A DNA stretch of 64,000 nucleotides, taken from Aequorivita iocasae (GTDB lineage: Bacteria > Bacteroidota > Bacteroidia > Flavobacteriales > Flavobacteriaceae). The stretch's first letter is position 1; every line of letters starts with the position of its first letter. Below the pieces are notes generated by a model that saw only the letters and a program-made list of their open reading frames with translations, made no database searches and had not been told where the DNA came from. The DNA lies in NCBI RefSeq assembly GCF_016757735.1, contig NZ_CP068439.1, positions 3,064,001 through 3,128,000 of the forward strand, written 5' to 3'. The position numbers were made by a program, and so were the translations under genes. Below, in pieces: positions 8,688 through 17,309 of the stretch.

Positions 8688-11048
8688 ATGGCCAAAAAGA
8701 AAAACTCAACAACTAAAACACCTCGCAAAAAAATAAGCTTTTCGCTGTCCAAACAACAGAAAATACTTTTAGGTAGCTTTTTGTTTTTGTTGGGATTGGC
8801 ACTGATGTTTTCTTTTGTTTCCTATTTTTTTACTTGGCAGGCAGACCAAAGCGAAATTGGTGTTTTGGCAGAACGCGAATTGCAAACCAAAAATTGGCTC
8901 AACAAGTTTGGAGCCAACGTGGCCCACTTCTTTATTTATGACGGTTTCGGGATTTCAGCCTTTATTTTTGCCTTTTTGGTAACCTTAACGGGAATTTATT
9001 ATTTTTTCGACTATGCCAAAAAACAGTTGGCTAAGTTTTGGTTCTGGGGTTTGCTTTTAATGCTTTGGATTTCAGTTTTCTTTGGTTTTTTTGGAGAAAA
9101 AACAACACTTTTCAGCGGTATCATCGGTTTTGAAACCAACGACCTCATGCAGGATTATTTAGGTTTGGTTGGCGCTATGCTGGTAATGATATTTATATTG
9201 ATTGTCTATTTGGTAGTTCGATTAAAGCTTACGCCCGAAATGGCAATCGATGCTTTTAAAAGCTCCAAAAAACAAATTGCTTCAGAGTTTGTTTCCGATG
9301 AAAATAAAACTGACCACAAAACCTCAACAGTAAACAGTGAAATTGAAGATGAAGACGAAGATGATATTCCAGAACCTTTTATTGAAGAAAAGGTAAGCCC
9401 TCCACCTCCCCGGCCGGTTGAAAAAATTATCCTGAAATCTGACGTGGAAGGCGACGTGGAAATGGAAGTGGAACAGGCAGCCGACGAAGAGGAAATAGAA
9501 AACCTAAGCGATAAACTTGTAAAAGATTTTGGGGAATTTGACCCAAAACTGGAACTGAGCAATTACAAATTTCCAAGTATCGAGCTCCTGCGCGACCATA
9601 CCGTGGGCGCTGCCATAACCATCGATCAAGAGGAGCTTGAGGAAAACAAAAACCGAATTGTTGAAACGCTCAGCAATTATAAAATAGGCATCGCAAACAT
9701 AAAAGCAACCGTTGGGCCCACCGTCACACTTTACGAAATTGTACCCGATGCAGGTATCCGTATTTCAAAAATCAAAAATCTTGAAGACGATATTGCCTTA
9801 TCACTTTCAGCATTGGGCATTCGTATTATTGCCCCAATTCCCGGCCGTGGAACTATTGGAATCGAGGTGCCGAACAAAAATGCCAAAATCGTTTCCATGC
9901 GTTCGGTGATTGCTTCTGCAAAATTTCAAAATGCCGAAATGGAACTTCCCATCGCTTTTGGAAAAACAATTAGCAATGAAACCTTCGTGGTAGATTTGGC
10001 TAAAATGCCGCACATGTTAATGGCAGGGGCAACCGGACAAGGAAAATCAGTCGGTTTGAACGCAGTACTCACCTCTTTGCTTTATAAAAAACACCCTGCG
10101 GAAGTGAAATTCGTTTTGGTAGATCCAAAGAAGGTGGAACTGACGCTTTTCAACAAAATTGAACGTCATTATTTAGCAAAATTGCCCGACACCGAAGAAG
10201 CAATTATTACTGATACAGCAAAGGTTATCAATACGTTGAACTCCCTTTGTATTGAAATGGACACGCGTTACGATTTGCTTAAGGATGCCATGGTCCGTAA
10301 CATTAAGGAATACAATACCAAATTTAAAAACCGAAAATTGAACCCCAACGAAGGGCATCGATTTTTGCCGTACATCGTTTTGGTGATAGATGAATTTGCC
10401 GATTTAATTATGACCGCAGGCAAAGAAGTGGAAACACCCATAGCACGTTTAGCGCAATTGGCAAGGGCGATCGGAATCCATTTGATTATTGCTACCCAGA
10501 GACCTTCGGTAAATGTAATTACGGGTATTATAAAAGCCAACTTCCCTGCGCGTATTGCATTTAGGGTAACCAGTAAAATTGATTCCCGGACCATTTTGGA
10601 CAATTCGGGTGCCGATCAGCTAATAGGCCGTGGTGACATGCTTTACACGCAGGGCAACGAATTGACGCGTATTCAGTGCGCATTTGTTGATACGCCCGAA
10701 GTAGCAGATATTACGGAATTTATCGGTTCACAAAAAGCATATCCCGATGCGCATTTACTGCCAGAATACGTAGGTGAAGAAGGTGGCACAACTCTTGATA
10801 TTGACATAGAGGAACGCGACAAACTCTTCCGTGAAGCCGCAGAAGTATTGGTGATTGCACAGCAAGGTTCCGCATCTTTGTTACAGCGAAAATTGAAACT
10901 GGGATACAATCGGGCTGGAAGAATCATCGACCAAATGGAAGCGGCAGGCATTGTGGGCCCCTTTGAGGGCAGCAAGGCACGGCAAGTTTTAGTTCCAACA
11001 ATTGATGCGTTAAACCAACTTTTAGATAACGAACAAAATGACAATTAA
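8688..11048 (+). CDS. ftsK: DNA translocase FtsK/SpoIIIE
   Basis: A 786-residue septal DNA pump. Residues about 25-190 have four membrane helices; residues 190-280 are an acidic Pro-rich linker, shorter than in E. coli. The RecA-like motor has Walker A GATGQGKSVGLN (about residue 446) and Walker B VLVIDEFADLI. The C-terminal gamma winged-helix domain (LLQRKLKLGYNRAGRIIDQME) reads KOPS-type polarity sequences. It clears chromosome dimers and terminus DNA at division. The last bases overlap the start of the lolA-like gene (ATGA at 11038), so the outer-envelope genes downstream are coupled to it. Confidence 0.97.
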   Translation: MAKKKNSTTKTPRKKISFSLSKQQKILLGSFLFLLGLALMFSFVSYFFTWQADQSEIGVLAERELQTKNWLNKFGANVAHFFIYDGFGISAFIFAFLVTLTGIYYFFDYAKKQLAKFWFWGLLLMLWISVFFGFFGEKTTLFSGIIGFETNDLMQDYLGLVGAMLVMIFILIVYLVVRLKLTPEMAIDAFKSSKKQIASEFVSDENKTDHKTSTVNSEIEDEDEDDIPEPFIEEKVSPPPPRPVEKIILKSDVEGDVEMEVEQAADEEEIENLSDKLVKDFGEFDPKLELSNYKFPSIELLRDHTVGAAITIDQEELEENKNRIVETLSNYKIGIANIKATVGPTVTLYEIVPDAGIRISKIKNLEDDIALSLSALGIRIIAPIPGRGTIGIEVPNKNAKIVSMRSVIASAKFQNAEMELPIAFGKTISNETFVVDLAKMPHMLMAGATGQGKSVGLNAVLTSLLYKKHPAEVKFVLVDPKKVELTLFNKIERHYLAKLPDTEEAIITDTAKVINTLNSLCIEMDTRYDLLKDAMVRNIKEYNTKFKNRKLNPNEGHRFLPYIVLVIDEFADLIMTAGKEVETPIARLAQLARAIGIHLIIATQRPSVNVITGIIKANFPARIAFRVTSKIDSRTILDNSGADQLIGRGDMLYTQGNELTRIQCAFVDTPEVADITEFIGSQKAYPDAHLLPEYVGEEGGTTLDIDIEERDKLFREAAEVLVIAQQGSASLLQRKLKLGYNRAGRIIDQMEAAGIVGPFEGSKARQVLVPTIDALNQLLDNEQNDN

Positions 11049-11688
11049 AATGCAACAACTAAGTATTCTTTTAATCGCTCTTTTTATCACAACCTTTTCG
11101 TACGCACAGGATGCAAAAACACTGCTGAAAGAGGTTTCGGCAAAAGCCAAAAGCTACGATAACATTTCAATCGATTTTAAATATAATTTGAATAATTCCA
11201 AGGAAAACGTAAACCAAGAAACCCGAGGCGATGTTACGCTACAGGGTGATAAATATGTTTTGAACATGCTTGGAACCACCCGAATTTTTGATGGTAAGAA
11301 TATTTATACCATCGTTCCCGAAGATGAGGAAGTGACCATTTCAGCATACAACGCAAAGGATGACAAGGAAATTACACCTTCAAAAATGCTCACTTTTTAT
11401 GAAAAAGGTTACACCTATAAAATGGACATAGAGCAAAATGTAAAGGGGAGAAAAATTCAATATATAAAACTCACGCCTATTGATTCAAAAGCTGAAATAA
11501 AGGATATTCTTTTGGGGATAGATGTACAGACCAAGCATATTTATAAATTGATACAGACCGATGATAAGGGCACAAAATATACCCTTACCGTAAATTCATT
11601 CAAAACAAACCAACCCGTTTCCAAAACCTTGTTTACTTTTGACGAGGCTAAATATAAGAAAGATGGTTACTATATAAATAAGCTATAG
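11038..11688 (+). CDS. Outer-membrane lipoprotein carrier LolA-like protein
   Basis: A 216-residue periplasmic protein with a signal peptide (MQQLSILLIALFITTFSYAQ). The mature part matches the LolA/LolB-like fold: DAKTLLKEVSAKAKSYDNIS, GDVTLQGDKYVL, and TRIFDGKNIYTIVPEDEEV. It should carry lipoproteins from the inner to the outer membrane. The ORF can start at 11038, overlapping ftsK, or at the second ATG at 11050, which gives the better signal peptide. In flavobacteria this gene is usually found between ftsK and the LptF/G-type permease gene, as here. No lolB is expected in this group. Confidence 0.85.
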   Translation: MTIKMQQLSILLIALFITTFSYAQDAKTLLKEVSAKAKSYDNISIDFKYNLNNSKENVNQETRGDVTLQGDKYVLNMLGTTRIFDGKNIYTIVPEDEEVTISAYNAKDDKEITPSKMLTFYEKGYTYKMDIEQNVKGRKIQYIKLTPIDSKAEIKDILLGIDVQTKHIYKLIQTDDKGTKYTLTVNSFKTNQPVSKTLFTFDEAKYKKDGYYINKL

Positions 11689-11696
11689 CAGCATAA

Positions 11697-13142
11697 GTGA
11701 AAATACTGGACAGGTACATATTGGTTACATATTTGAAGACGTTCTTGAGCGTCTTCATTATTTTAATGTTCATATTTGTCCTACAGACTATTTGGCTCTA
11801 TATTTCTGAACTTGCCGGGAAAGACTTGGACGTGTGGATCGTGCTCAAGTTTCTTTGGTACGTTTCCCCACGATTGATTCCTTTGGTGCTGCCACTCACC
11901 ATTTTGGTAACTTCCCTGATGGTTTTTGGAAGCTTTGCAGAGAAGTATGAATTTGCTGCAATGAAATCCACAGGAATTTCACTGCAACGCGCTATGGGAA
12001 GTGTGATTGGTTTTATTGTCGTACTGTCAATTACAGCTTTCTTTTTCGCAAATAACGTGATTCCTTATTCCGAATATAAATGGCAGAACCTTCGGCGAAA
12101 TATCTCGCAGTTCCAGCCTTCCATGGTAATTTCCGAAGGACAGTTCAGCCAAATTGGCGATATGTTCAACATAAAAGTTGAAAAGAAAACCGGCGATCGC
12201 GACCAGTTTTTGGAAGATGTGGTAATTCATAAAAAAAATGAAGCCAAACCAAACGGAAATTTTACTGTAATAATTGCCAATAATGGTGAATTGGCAAGCG
12301 AGGAAGGCAGCAATACCCTATCACTAATTTTAAAGAAAGGTAATTATTACGAAGAAATTCAGACTAAATCTGCAGTTAAGCAGAAAGGCGAGCCCTTTGC
12401 AAAAAGTTATTTTGAAGAATATTCCATAAACATCGATCTTACCGAATTAAACAATAAAGATATAGATAAAGAGAATAACCTCAACAACCAAAATATGTAC
12501 AATATCAGTGAGTTACGCGTTGAGATTGACTCACTTTCTGATAGCTATTCTACCGATATTCAATCTTACACAAAAAACATGTACTACCGGAGTGGGGTAG
12601 AAAAATTCAAGGAAAATAAGGTTAATGATTCCGCAAAGTCCCCTACCATTAGCACGATTCTTGAGATTTACAATCCCGCTCAAGAATTGCAGATTGTAAA
12701 ACTAGCACTTAACAATGCCAAAGGAACCCTACAAACCGTAGATGCAAAAAAGGTAGAATTTAAAAATAAAACCAAAAGATTGAACAAAACCGAGATAGCC
12801 TTGCATGAAAAATACGCTTTGGGTATTGCCTGTATCATTTTATTTTTTGTGGGGGCACCGCTTGGGGCGATTATTCGAAAAGGCGGCATGGGTTTGCCTA
12901 TGGTGGTTGCTATTCTGCTATTTTTAACCTATCACTTTATCGGCATTTTTGCCAAAAACAGTGCGGAGGATGGAACTATGCATCCCTTTATAGCAACTTG
13001 GTTAAGCACAGCCATTATGCTGCCACTGAGCGTCTGGCTTACGTATCGCGCCACTACAGACCAAGGTATTTTTGATTTTGACTCCTTTATGCAACGCATA
13101 GGACGCTTATTTGGAATAAAAAGAAAAAAGAAGTCTGAATAG
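11697..13142 (+). CDS. LptF/LptG family LPS export permease
   Basis: A 481-residue protein with a GTG start nine bases after the lolA-like stop. It has three N-terminal and three C-terminal membrane helices (YjgP/YjgQ family) around a large periplasmic beta-jellyroll region (about residues 140-380). It is one of the two permeases of the LptBFG ABC exporter that moves LPS out of the inner membrane along the Lpt bridge. The motif LVLPLTILVTSLMVFGSFAEKYEF is typical of the family. Flavobacterial versions have a long central insert, as here. Whether it is the F or G member cannot be decided. Confidence 0.9.
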   Translation: MKILDRYILVTYLKTFLSVFIILMFIFVLQTIWLYISELAGKDLDVWIVLKFLWYVSPRLIPLVLPLTILVTSLMVFGSFAEKYEFAAMKSTGISLQRAMGSVIGFIVVLSITAFFFANNVIPYSEYKWQNLRRNISQFQPSMVISEGQFSQIGDMFNIKVEKKTGDRDQFLEDVVIHKKNEAKPNGNFTVIIANNGELASEEGSNTLSLILKKGNYYEEIQTKSAVKQKGEPFAKSYFEEYSINIDLTELNNKDIDKENNLNNQNMYNISELRVEIDSLSDSYSTDIQSYTKNMYYRSGVEKFKENKVNDSAKSPTISTILEIYNPAQELQIVKLALNNAKGTLQTVDAKKVEFKNKTKRLNKTEIALHEKYALGIACIILFFVGAPLGAIIRKGGMGLPMVVAILLFLTYHFIGIFAKNSAEDGTMHPFIATWLSTAIMLPLSVWLTYRATTDQGIFDFDSFMQRIGRLFGIKRKKKSE

Positions 13143-13192
13143 GAATACTATAATCCAAAATTTCTTTTAACTAATTACAGCCACACATTTTA

Positions 13193-13200
13193 TATCTTTG
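13193..13200 (+). promoter_or_regulatory. Promoter -7 element of ribB
   Basis: TATCTTTG followed by CA is an exact match to the -7 consensus, 19 bases before the ATG at 13219. This also argues against the TTG start at 13198, which would lie within the promoter. Confidence 0.65.
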
Positions 13201-13218
13201 CACCACATATTTAAAGCT

Positions 13219-14367
13219 ATGATTTCCACAGAAAAAGAAAATTCCGTTAAACTCAACACGATTGAAGAAGCCATTGAAGATATTCGTAATGGAAAGATAA
13301 TAATTGTAGTTGACGATGAAAACCGGGAAAATGAAGGAGATTTTATTGCCGCCGCCGAAATGGTGACCCCAGAAATGATCAATTTTATGGCAACCCACGG
13401 AAGGGGGCTTATCTGCGCGCCTTTAACCGAGGATAGATGCAATACCCTCGATCTAAATATGATGGTGGAAAATAATACCGTATTGCACCACACACAGTTT
13501 ACCGTTTCAGTAGATTTAATCGGTCACGGTTGTACTACGGGCATTTCAGTACACGACCGCTCAAAAACCATAAAAGCACTGGTTGATGAAAATACAAAAG
13601 CCCGTGACTTGGGTAGACCGGGACATATTTTTCCACTTCGCGCTAAGCAGGGCGGAGTTTTAAGAAGAACAGGGCACACTGAAGCTGCTATTGATTTAGC
13701 GCGTTTAGCAGGATTGAAACCTGCGGGTATTTTAGTTGAAATCTTAAATGAAGATGGTACCATGGCGCGGCTACCACAGTTGATGAAGGTTGCCAAAAAG
13801 TTTGATTTGAAATTGATTTCAATCGAAGATTTGGTGAAATACCGAATGGAAAACGATTCCTTGATTGAAAAAAAGGAAGATTTCAAAATAAATACAAAAT
13901 TTGGGGATTTCAGGCTTCGCGCTTACAAACAAACCACAAACGACCAAATTCATATTGCCCTTACCAAAGGCTCCTGGAAGGAAAATGAACCTGTTTTGGT
14001 TCGCGTAAACGCAACCTTGGTAAATGGCGACATTTTGGGAACCCTTACCAATAACGCCGAACAGAAATTGGACGATATGTTCAACGTAATCAATAACGAA
14101 GGAAAAGGAGCTATTGTTTTTATTAATCAACAGAGCCAATCGCTCAACCTTTTAAACCGTTTAAAAGAACTTAAAGAAGCACAGAAACCCAACGAAATCG
14201 CAAAAGCACCCCGTATTGAAATGGACAGCAAAGATTTTGGAATTGGAGCCCAAATTCTTCACGATTTGGGAATTCATAAAATTCGCCTAATTTCAAACAG
14301 CGAGCAGACCAAACGTGTTGGAATGATCGGATATGGTTTAGAAATTATGGAATATGTGAATTACTAA
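13219..14367 (+). CDS. ribB: 3,4-dihydroxy-2-butanone-4-phosphate synthase with degenerate GTP cyclohydrolase II domain
   Basis: A 382-residue RibBA-type fusion. The N-terminal half is a complete DHBP synthase (riboflavin step from ribulose 5-phosphate): [36 protein letters not shown]. The C-terminal half has the GTP cyclohydrolase II fold but the zinc-binding cysteines are gone: the HSECLTGD and RCDCG motifs read NATLVNGD and TNNAEQ. It should therefore make only DHBP, with a separate ribA elsewhere. I chose ATG 13219, because the upstream TTG sits in the promoter. The stop overlaps the stop of the convergent aminotransferase gene. Confidence 0.92.
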   Translation: MISTEKENSVKLNTIEEAIEDIRNGKIIIVVDDENRENEGDFIAAAEMVTPEMINFMATHGRGLICAPLTEDRCNTLDLNMMVENNTVLHHTQFTVSVDLIGHGCTTGISVHDRSKTIKALVDENTKARDLGRPGHIFPLRAKQGGVLRRTGHTEAAIDLARLAGLKPAGILVEILNEDGTMARLPQLMKVAKKFDLKLISIEDLVKYRMENDSLIEKKEDFKINTKFGDFRLRAYKQTTNDQIHIALTKGSWKENEPVLVRVNATLVNGDILGTLTNNAEQKLDDMFNVINNEGKGAIVFINQQSQSLNLLNRLKELKEAQKPNEIAKAPRIEMDSKDFGIGAQILHDLGIHKIRLISNSEQTKRVGMIGYGLEIMEYVNY

Positions 14368-15557
14368 AGCGCCATCAGTATTGCGCTTTTCATAGCCTCT
14401 GCCCGTTCCCTTACTTGCTTTTCGGTCCAGCCAATTTTTATAAGTGATGAAATTGTACGGCCCATAATAGCATCACTTTTTGAAAAATCGGTATTGTTTA
14501 AATCTTGCATTTGGCTTCTAACTTCAGCAGAAAGATTACCGAGCGATTTTAAATCCCGTAGATGTTCCCAGCCGTTTATATAGTGCCAATTATTGGTGAA
14601 CCAATAAAAACAGGCATCTACGCCAGCTTCAGCAAGGGCTTTGTGTGCTTTTTTGGTTAATTCTTCTGTGGGAAGAAAAAAGTTCAAAAATGAATAATTT
14701 TCCTCGCCACCTTTGGGAACCCTTCTGAAAGTAACACCTTCAATAGTTTCTAATACTTCCCGAAGAATAGTATAGTTTTCCTTTTGAGTCTTTAAAATTC
14801 CATCAAGTTTATCAAGTTGCGCCAATCCTACAGCGGCATTCAATTCAGAAATTCTGAAATTATAGCCCAAAAAAGGATGCGTTTCCGCCCCCCGATCTTT
14901 ACCTATATGGTCGTGGCCGTGGTCTTGATAGTGGTCTGCGTGTAGTGCATATTTTTTATTATTAGTAATAACTGCTCCGCCTTCGCCACAGGTAATCGTT
15001 TTTACATAATCAAATGAAAAGCAACCCAAATCGCCATAGCTTCCCAAGGGTTTTCCTTCATAGGTTCCGCCAAGAGCTTGACAGGCATCTTCCAACAGGA
15101 TTAAATCGTGTTTTTCGCAAATCGATTTTAGAGTTCTCAAATTTGCCATAGAGCCACACATATGAACAGGCATGACACATTTGGTCTTTGGTGTGATCGC
15201 AACTTCTACAGCTTCAGGATTTAATGTTAAAGTATCGTCAATATCCACTAAAACAGGAACAGCTCCTAAAGCTAAAATTGATTCAAAACTTGCCACAAAA
15301 GTGAATGTAGGCATAATAACCTCATCACCCGCGCCAATGCCTGCAGAAGCCAAAGCAACGGTCAATGCAGCTGTACCACTAGAAACTAATTGACAATAAT
15401 CAGCATTCATTCTTTTGGCGAAAGTAGTTTCAAACTCCTTTGCTTTCCAGTGGTTATTGCGCATCCCTTCAAAACCATAACGCATCAATACGCCTGTTTC
15501 CAATACATCGTTTACTTGCTTGCGCTCTTCGGCGCCAAAAATTTCAAATCCGGGCAT
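14364..15557 (-). CDS. kdnA: DegT/DnrJ/EryC1-family PLP aminotransferase, KdnA-like
   Basis: A 397-residue sugar aminotransferase. The PLP lysine is K186 in SFDYVKTITCGEGG; the phosphate-binding SSGTAALTVAL and LLEDACQALGG are intact. The His-rich stretch DHGHDHIGKDRGAETHP and the N-terminus MPGFEIFG match, as far as I can recall, KdnA, which converts 3,8-dideoxy-8-oxo-octulosonate to the 8-amino form of Kdo for LPS. The partner dehydrogenase KdnB is not next to it here, so the symbol is an inference. It is convergent with ribB, sharing four bases of stop codon. Confidence 0.75.
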   Translation of the reverse strand: MPGFEIFGAEERKQVNDVLETGVLMRYGFEGMRNNHWKAKEFETTFAKRMNADYCQLVSSGTAALTVALASAGIGAGDEVIMPTFTFVASFESILALGAVPVLVDIDDTLTLNPEAVEVAITPKTKCVMPVHMCGSMANLRTLKSICEKHDLILLEDACQALGGTYEGKPLGSYGDLGCFSFDYVKTITCGEGGAVITNNKKYALHADHYQDHGHDHIGKDRGAETHPFLGYNFRISELNAAVGLAQLDKLDGILKTQKENYTILREVLETIEGVTFRRVPKGGEENYSFLNFFLPTEELTKKAHKALAEAGVDACFYWFTNNWHYINGWEHLRDLKSLGNLSAEVRSQMQDLNNTDFSKSDAIMGRTISSLIKIGWTEKQVRERAEAMKSAILMAL

Positions 15558-15646
15558 TTTTTAAATTATTAAGGTTGAATGGAGAATGTAAAATAGCTGT
15601 GAGCCAAAGATAATGGTTGTGCAATAAAATTAAAATTCTCAAGGGG

Positions 15647-16285
15647 TTAATTCACTTCAATAATAAGTTCATCAACGCCCCGGCGAACTTTTTTAAGATT
15701 GATGAAAAAATCTGACTCGTCGCGATAGCCTACGGGCAGTACGATTACAGACTCTAGACTCTTCTTATCCAAACCAAGTAATTCATCATATTTTTTAGGT
15801 TCAAAACCTTCAATAGGACATGCGTCAATGTTCTCTACAGCACAAACGGTAAGCAAGGCACCCAATGTAAGATAAAGTTGATTTGCCATCCACTGACGTA
15901 TTTCTGGAGCTTGTTTTTCTGAAAAGTTTTCGATCAGGGCTTTTTCAAAAGGTTCCAAAATGGTACGTGGGGTGTTTCGCTGCCCTTCCACCCTTTTAAA
16001 ATGTTCAAGAATAAAGGATTCATTAATATTTTTTTCGATACACAATATCAAAACATGCGAAGCATCACGGACCTGCGGTTGATTGTAGGTAAGAGGCATC
16101 AATTGGGACTGTAGTTCAGTATTTTTAACCACTACCAGTTTTAAAGGCTGCAAGCCATATGAAGTGGCTGTAAGGTTAAACGTTTCTTTTAAAATATTCA
16201 GTTTTTCCTCGGAAAGGGTTTTGGAGGAATCGAATCTTTTTGTTGCGTATCTCCAACGAAGTTTTTCAATTGTATTGGAAGTCAT
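15647..16285 (-). CDS. Nitroreductase family NAD(P)H-dependent oxidoreductase
   Basis: A 212-residue FMN flavoprotein of the NfsB type. The N-terminal RWRYATKRFDSSKTLSEEKL binds FMN phosphate; ATSYGLQPLKLVVV and ACPIEGFEPKKYDELLGL are conserved family segments. It reduces quinones or nitro compounds with NAD(P)H in the cytoplasm. It is on the minus strand just upstream of the KdnA-like gene (89-base gap), possibly separate in transcription. The physiological substrate is unknown. Confidence 0.9.
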   Translation of the reverse strand: MTSNTIEKLRWRYATKRFDSSKTLSEEKLNILKETFNLTATSYGLQPLKLVVVKNTELQSQLMPLTYNQPQVRDASHVLILCIEKNINESFILEHFKRVEGQRNTPRTILEPFEKALIENFSEKQAPEIRQWMANQLYLTLGALLTVCAVENIDACPIEGFEPKKYDELLGLDKKSLESVIVLPVGYRDESDFFINLKKVRRGVDELIIEVN

Positions 16286-16371
16286 TTAATAATGTGAATT
16301 AGTATTCTCTACAAAAATAGCGATAAAATTTTTGAACTTTTACCGCTATTTATTTGTTACTAATTAAACAA

Positions 16372-16832
16372 TTAAAAATTAACCTTCACTTTTAAAAACC
16401 CCACCAAATCTGCAGCATAGAACAGAAAAGAATTATTTTTTAAAGAGACATTCATTATTTTATGAATTTCTATAGACTTCACCACTTTATTCTTCAAAAG
16501 TAATTTTAATTCATATTTTCCATCTTTTAGGTGGTCATGAACGATCCAAATTTTATTTTCATCAACCAATAAGTTCATTATCCGGTCTCCCACCAGTTTG
16601 GAATTTTCATTGTTTTTAGCAATGTATATTTTCCCGAGTTTGCTATAGGTAAGTCAATCTTGTTTTGCAAACCACATAAAACCTGTATTATCATGAGCTA
16701 TACTCATTACGCTATTTTGCGACAGTCTTTGCTCAACTGTAAGTTTACGAAATGCCATTTGCTTATTGCTCTGCAAAAAGGCCGCAAAGGAAATCAGGAA
16801 AAAGATGGGCAGCCTTAGTTATCTCATAATAA
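16372..16832 (-). pseudogene. Relic of a hybrid two-component propeller sensor (N-terminal fragment)
   Basis: Read on the minus strand, one frame gives a signal-peptide-like start (ATG near 16832, stop at codon 3, then LRLPIFFLISFAAFLQSNKQ), then MAFRKLTVEQRLSQNSVMSI and AHDNTGFMWFAKQD. This is the first Reg_prop propeller blade of Bacteroidota hybrid histidine kinases (usual FRHLTxxDGLSQNxVxSI and GFIWFGTxDG). A TGA then breaks the frame where DG is expected, and a further 75 residues (LVGDRIMNLLVDENKIW to VKVNF) follow before a final stop. Two stops and the absence of the remaining ~1000 residues mark it as a decayed fragment. It sits right beside the ICE insertion site. Confidence 0.7.
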
Positions 16833-16938
16833 AGTGGTTGGCTATTTAAAAGTAATAAATAATTTAAGAGTTAAAATTGTTATGCGATAGAGCACATAAA
16901 AACATCAAAAAAGAAATGGAATATTTAAAAAAGCTTTT

Positions 16939-16946
16939 TATATTTG
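16939..16946 (+). promoter_or_regulatory. Promoter -7 element of tRNA-Ser
   Basis: TATATTTG followed by CA, an exact TAnnTTTG match, 40 bases before the tRNA 5' end. Confidence 0.55.
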
Positions 16947-16985
16947 CATCCTCTTAGGCAAAACGCTTAGAAAACGCATACCACT

Positions 16986-17070
16986 GGAGAAATGGCAGAG
17001 TGGTCGAATGCGGCAGTCTTGAAAACTGTTGAGGGTCACACCTCCGGGGGTTCGAATCCCTCTTTCTCCG
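16986..17070 (+). tRNA. tRNA-Ser (anticodon UGA)
   Basis: The acceptor stem GGAGAAA pairs with TTTCTCC, followed by discriminator G; the CCA is not encoded. The anticodon loop CTTGAAA contains TGA, reading UCA codons. A long variable arm (GTTGAGGGTCACACCTCC region) and the T-loop GGGTTCGAATCCC are typical of a class II serine tRNA. The tyrosine recombinase gene downstream suggests that its 3' end is the integration site of the element to the right. The tRNA itself is intact. Confidence 0.95.
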
Positions 17071-17094
17071 CTAGGGAATAGCTTAAATTCCACC

Positions 17095-17127
17095 AAAAGC
17101 CGATAAACACTATGTTTATCGGCTTTT
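17095..17127 (+). terminator. Terminator after tRNA-Ser
   Basis: A perfect 15-bp stem (AAAAGCCGATAAACA and its complement) with a 3-base CTA loop and a T tail, 24 bases after the tRNA. Confidence 0.9.
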
Positions 17128-17167
17128 TTCATTTCTTCCAATATCAAATAAAACTATCCTAAATCAA

Positions 17168-17309
17168 GTAAAAAGTGAGCTAATCGGTGAGTATTTTTTA
17201 ATTCAATTTTTACTCACCGCATGAGTAATAACTTCAATGTTATTAAGGCTTTACAAAGAAAATGAAAAATATTTTATGTACCTTTAGAGAAATTTAAAAT
17301 GTACTCACC
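17168..17309. repeat. GTGAG/CTCAC repeats before the integrase, possible recombinase or Xis sites
   Basis: GTGAG occurs at 17175-17179 and in the 9-bp arm CGGTGAGTA at 17185-17193; the exact inverse TACTCACCG is at 17211-17219, and TACTCACC recurs at 17302-17309 across the integrase start. The clustering between the tRNA and int fits arm-type binding sites or an operator for int autoregulation. This is inference from position and repetition only. Confidence 0.4.
17279..17286 (+). promoter_or_regulatory. Possible integrase promoter -7 element
   Basis: TACCTTTA (one mismatch to TAnnTTTG) 12 bases before the integrase ATG at 17299; if the ATG at 17311 is used the spacing is more usual. Confidence 0.35.
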
